This document shows positions 61,823 through 64,000 of a stretch of DNA of 64,000 bases, in pieces. Positions within the stretch are counted from its first letter, which is position 1; every line of letters begins with the position of its first letter. A program made the position numbers and the translations under genes. Source of the DNA: Cerasicoccus sp. TK19100 (GTDB taxonomy: Bacteria; Verrucomicrobiota; Verrucomicrobiia; Opitutales; Cerasicoccaceae); contig NZ_JAPWDU010000011.1 of the NCBI RefSeq assembly GCF_027257155.1, forward strand, positions 17,855 through 81,854, read 5' to 3'. The notes beneath the pieces were generated by a model. That model saw nothing but the letters and a program-made list of their open reading frames with translations, was not told where the DNA came from and ran no database searches.

Positions 61823-62109
61823 GGTGTGTTCTTTCTTTTAGAACTTAACAGAGTCATTGGCCTAAGCCTTTTTCATCTCTACAGTCAGCCCGAATATGGT
61901 GTCCTCTGCTTTAACACCAACCTGTTACTGCTTCAATGCTTACAAATACCGCAATCAACTGTCAAAGAACGCTACCCCAAAAGGCACAGGTGCACCACCT
62001 GTTCTTACAATGCCAAGTAAACGAAAAAGTTAAAGTACAGACTGCACCTAAACAGCCCTCCGCACTCAAGCTGCAGCAACCACACCTGCAGATAGTTGCA
62101 GCAGAGCCC
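61823..62109. other. Non-coding stretch between island genes
   Basis: No gene supported; it presumably carries the promoter for the 61.8 kb gene, but no clear -35/-10 pair stands out. Confidence 0.35.
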
Positions 62110-63123
62110 CTACCAACTGAATAAATCGTGCAAATACTTTTTAAAGTCACCACGAGACTGAACCGCATCGTAGCCAGTCAGGAACAAATCGCGCAACGCA
62201 CCCCTGCCGCCGTTTCCAGTGCCAATCTCACTTAGGTCAAGCAGCACATCACCTCTTTTGTGGCCACACTCCACTTCAACAAAGCCTGTAATAGTTGACC
62301 AGCCATCCGGATCATTGATATTCACATTATAGCTGTTTCCGAACAATTCGGCCTGCCCAACATAAGCGCAATAGGCCCAAGTCGTTAAAAATTGAACGCC
62401 GCCATGATCCTTAAACACCTTTAAAACATTCGGCCAATACCGCCTCTCCCCCTCCACCAAGGCATGATAAAAGGGAAACTTGGGGTTCCAACCCGTCGCC
62501 TCCCGCAACTCAAGAAACTTCTCACACATGATGCGTAGGACAGCGAAGTGTCCATAGCTCAGCCCATGCTTACTGACCAGTTCTAGGATTTCTCGAATCG
62601 CACGATGCTGCGCGTCCGTATGTCGCCCCAACGATCCAAGGGACAACTCTTCCTCACCCGCATTTACAACCCGCACAGCAGCATACAAATCCTCGATTGG
62701 ATACTTAAATAAATACTTAGCATGCGTCCTAGTGTTGAACATCATAATATATAGCGACTCACGCACACCAATGCGAGTGAACTTTTTAGGCTGCCCTTTC
62801 TCACACTGGACATCGACGTGAATCAACCCGTGCTCCTTGAGCGTCGCAAGGGTGGTAATAAATGTCTTGCGGCTCAGCTTAGAGCCCAACTTGGCCTGCA
62901 GTTCATCATGGGAACCACGCAACTCCCGATTCTTCTCACGTCCAAGCACATATAAAGGCCAGAGGACAGAAATGAGCGAACTGCTTCGCCCCGGCAACAA
63001 TTTGCAGAGCTCCAACAAGCGATCACGATCTCCATCGGCAACCGCCCAGCCTAGCTTCCCTCTGTAACGAACAGAAAGAGCTGGAAGCTTGGCTAAGCGT
63101 TTTGAGGTTCCGGATGCGGGCAT
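62110..63123 (-). CDS. Winged-helix-like island protein (possible replication or transfer regulator)
   Basis: A 337-residue soluble protein. Residues about 45-125 ('SSLISVLWPLYVLGREKNREL ... KLSRKTFITTLATLKEHGLIHVD') look like a winged-helix domain of the type found in plasmid initiators and phage-like regulators. The rest is unrecognised. An upstream inverted repeat (63158-63171 with 63223-63236) may be its operator or iteron. Being in a tRNA-inserted island, it could be a replication or excision protein. Function is an inference from fold-like pattern and context only. Confidence 0.6.
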   Translation of the reverse strand: MPASGTSKRLAKLPALSVRYRGKLGWAVADGDRDRLLELCKLLPGRSSSLISVLWPLYVLGREKNRELRGSHDELQAKLGSKLSRKTFITTLATLKEHGLIHVDVQCEKGQPKKFTRIGVRESLYIMMFNTRTHAKYLFKYPIEDLYAAVRVVNAGEEELSLGSLGRHTDAQHRAIREILELVSKHGLSYGHFAVLRIMCEKFLELREATGWNPKFPFYHALVEGERRYWPNVLKVFKDHGGVQFLTTWAYCAYVGQAELFGNSYNVNINDPDGWSTITGFVEVECGHKRGDVLLDLSEIGTGNGGRGALRDLFLTGYDAVQSRGDFKKYLHDLFSW

Positions 63124-63455
63124 AGGCTAGGGCTAAAAACTGCCCTGACAGGCAGTGGCAAAGTGTAAATTAAAGGGTGTATTTAGGCCCAAAACTAACA
63201 GAAACAGTAGCGATATCCACACAATTTACACTTTGCTAATTTAAACAAAATTATACATATAACTACTCTTCAGCCACTTACGCAACAAATACCGACTAAA
63301 AAGCCCTCAAAGTTTATTCACTTTTCTGGAGATGAAAAAGAAGTGGGAAGTGAATCAAAGCGTAGCGATTGGGAGTCCGCAATCAACAACTCACAAAGCC
63401 AACCAACTACCCATCACATAAAATGTCCCCAGTGGAGACACCTTCACCCACAGAA
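63124..63455. promoter_or_regulatory. Control region with perfect inverted repeat
   Basis: GCAAAGTGTAAATT at 63158-63171 is perfectly complementary to 63223-63236, with 51 bases between, centred about 70 bases upstream of the winged-helix gene start. It could be an operator pair for autoregulation or a replication-origin-like site. The rest of the region is AT-rich and non-coding. Confidence 0.65.
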
Positions 63456-63650
63456 TCAATACCGCCCCCTCCTAACCAGTCCCTTCGCGTAGTCACTCAC
63501 CAGCTTCAGGTGTTCTTCAGCGTATGCCAGGCTGTAAATACTCCCCTCCTTGTCGTTCACTACCCTCATTGCTTTTAATTGGGTGACGTAAAATGCCTCC
63601 CAGCTTGCCTGTGCTACATTCAGTTCATCAACCCGCCCAAGGATACTCAT
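63456..63650 (-). CDS. Small hypothetical protein
   Basis: A 64-residue ORF, polar and helical ('ILGRVDELNVAQASWEAFYVTQLKAMRVVNDKEGSIYSLAYAEEHLKLVSDYAKGLVRRG'). The composition is protein-like and free of low-complexity sequence. No family recognised. It is preceded by a truncated frame on the same strand, whose stop is 7 bases upstream, suggesting a former operon. Confidence 0.5.
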   Translation of the reverse strand: MSILGRVDELNVAQASWEAFYVTQLKAMRVVNDKEGSIYSLAYAEEHLKLVSDYAKGLVRRGRY

Positions 63651-63855
63651 GCCTCAGGCGATTATTGCCCTGTTGATTTCATGCTTCCAGAGTTCGATTG
63701 TCCTCGATGTATCGACCGCAACAGAAGACGTTGAGCCCTCGCCCAAATAGAAGTCATCCAGGGGCTGCAATGAGGCATTGGTAATCAGTAAGATGCAAAA
63801 AGGTCTATAAGCGTATTCTAGCGATTCATAACATGCGGCACCAATGCCTTTAGCC
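63651..63855 (-). pseudogene. Truncated frame upstream of the small ORF
   Basis: The minus strand reads openly for about 66 codons from a TAG at about 63853, with 'ESLEYAYRPFCILLITNASLQPLDDFYLGEGS' and 'DTSRTIELWKHEINRAIIA' before the stop, but lacks a start codon. It looks like the C-terminal end of a gene cut by the IS remnant to its right. Confidence 0.4.
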
Positions 63856-63922
63856 TAATCGCTGCAACAACACTTAAAATTACAGAAACGAAGAAAAAGC
63901 CGATCCCCCACTCGATACGAAT

Positions 63923-64000
63923 CCTAGGGCCAACGGACATTCAGCTTAACCACAGGATAGAGCATGCGAGGTAGATGAAGGCCAAGTAGTTTGCGTCGTT
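63923..64000 (-). pseudogene. C-terminal remnant (or end) of an IS5-type transposase
   Basis: The minus strand from the window edge encodes 'NDANYLAFIYLACSILWLS' and a stop, the typical C-terminal end of IS5-type transposases. The element terminus CCTAGGGCCAACGGACAT lies at 63923-63940. The gene may be intact outside the window. Confidence 0.65.

Overview
The window reads as a dense, GC-rich bacterial chromosome segment that turns into a more AT-rich, repeat-laden island at its right end (from about 57.4 kb). The mixture of a PEP-CTERM surface protein, large secreted beta-helix/LamG and heparinase-like proteins, a rhombosortase with its own substrate, bacterial-type single-chain glycyl-tRNA synthetase, many palindromic intergenic repeats and small lipoproteins suggests a marine or aquatic Verrucomicrobiota, probably of the Opitutae. 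This is an inference from gene content; no rRNA gene is present.

Layout. 0-12.3 kb: housekeeping and membrane genes (degenerate receiver protein, M48 lipoprotein peptidase, DUF1275 protein, M20 dipeptidase, a REP-associated transposase between two inverted hairpin repeats, UbiB-like kinase, lipase-like hydrolase, VanZ and TatD proteins, an OleC-like beta-lactone synthetase carrying an in-frame palindromic repeat). 12.6-21.4 kb: glycyl-tRNA synthetase, a nitrilase-family hydrolase, a second TatD with a small ferredoxin-like protein, and a peroxide-defence locus (OxyR divergent from a 2-Cys peroxiredoxin and thioredoxin reductase, with a nearly consensus OxyR site between them). An AT-rich ORFan lies between two identical terminator copies before cutA. 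22-41 kb: surface and glycan-related region with a PEP-CTERM protein, AraC regulator, two paralogous beta-helix proteins, tRNA-Arg(CCT), a VIT/vWA protein with a GlyGly-type tail next to its rhombosortase, alcohol dehydrogenase, tRNA-Lys(TTT), scpB, a beta-lactamase-family hydrolase and a heparinase II/III-like protein. 41-57.3 kb: MBL hydrolase, anti-sigma-like protein, an MBOAT/SGNH acylation pair, threonine ammonia-lyase, Na/Pi symporter, a catalytically dead HtrA-like PDZ protein, DAHP synthase, lytic transglycosylase, a large toroid-like protein, a GRDP-type membrane protein and ppnP. 57.4 kb to the end: an island inserted at a tRNA-Gly(CCC) gene, with two copies of the tRNA 3' half plus about 220 bp of adjacent sequence in direct repeat, decayed IS5-type transposases, an FkbM methyltransferase and a glycosyltransferase-like gene, and unrecognised ORFs with an operator-like inverted repeat.

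The observations I rate most worth following: (1) a dispersed 15-bp palindrome CTTTGCNNNGCAAAG found five times exactly and several times approximately, all inside genes between 30 and 56 kb; (2) two tandem hairpins between ilvA and the Na/Pi symporter gene whose stems differ in sequence but are each perfectly complementary; (3) the rhombosortase/vWA-substrate pair; (4) RAYT and REP-like elements including one that has become coding sequence; (5) the tandem tRNA-Gly att duplications.
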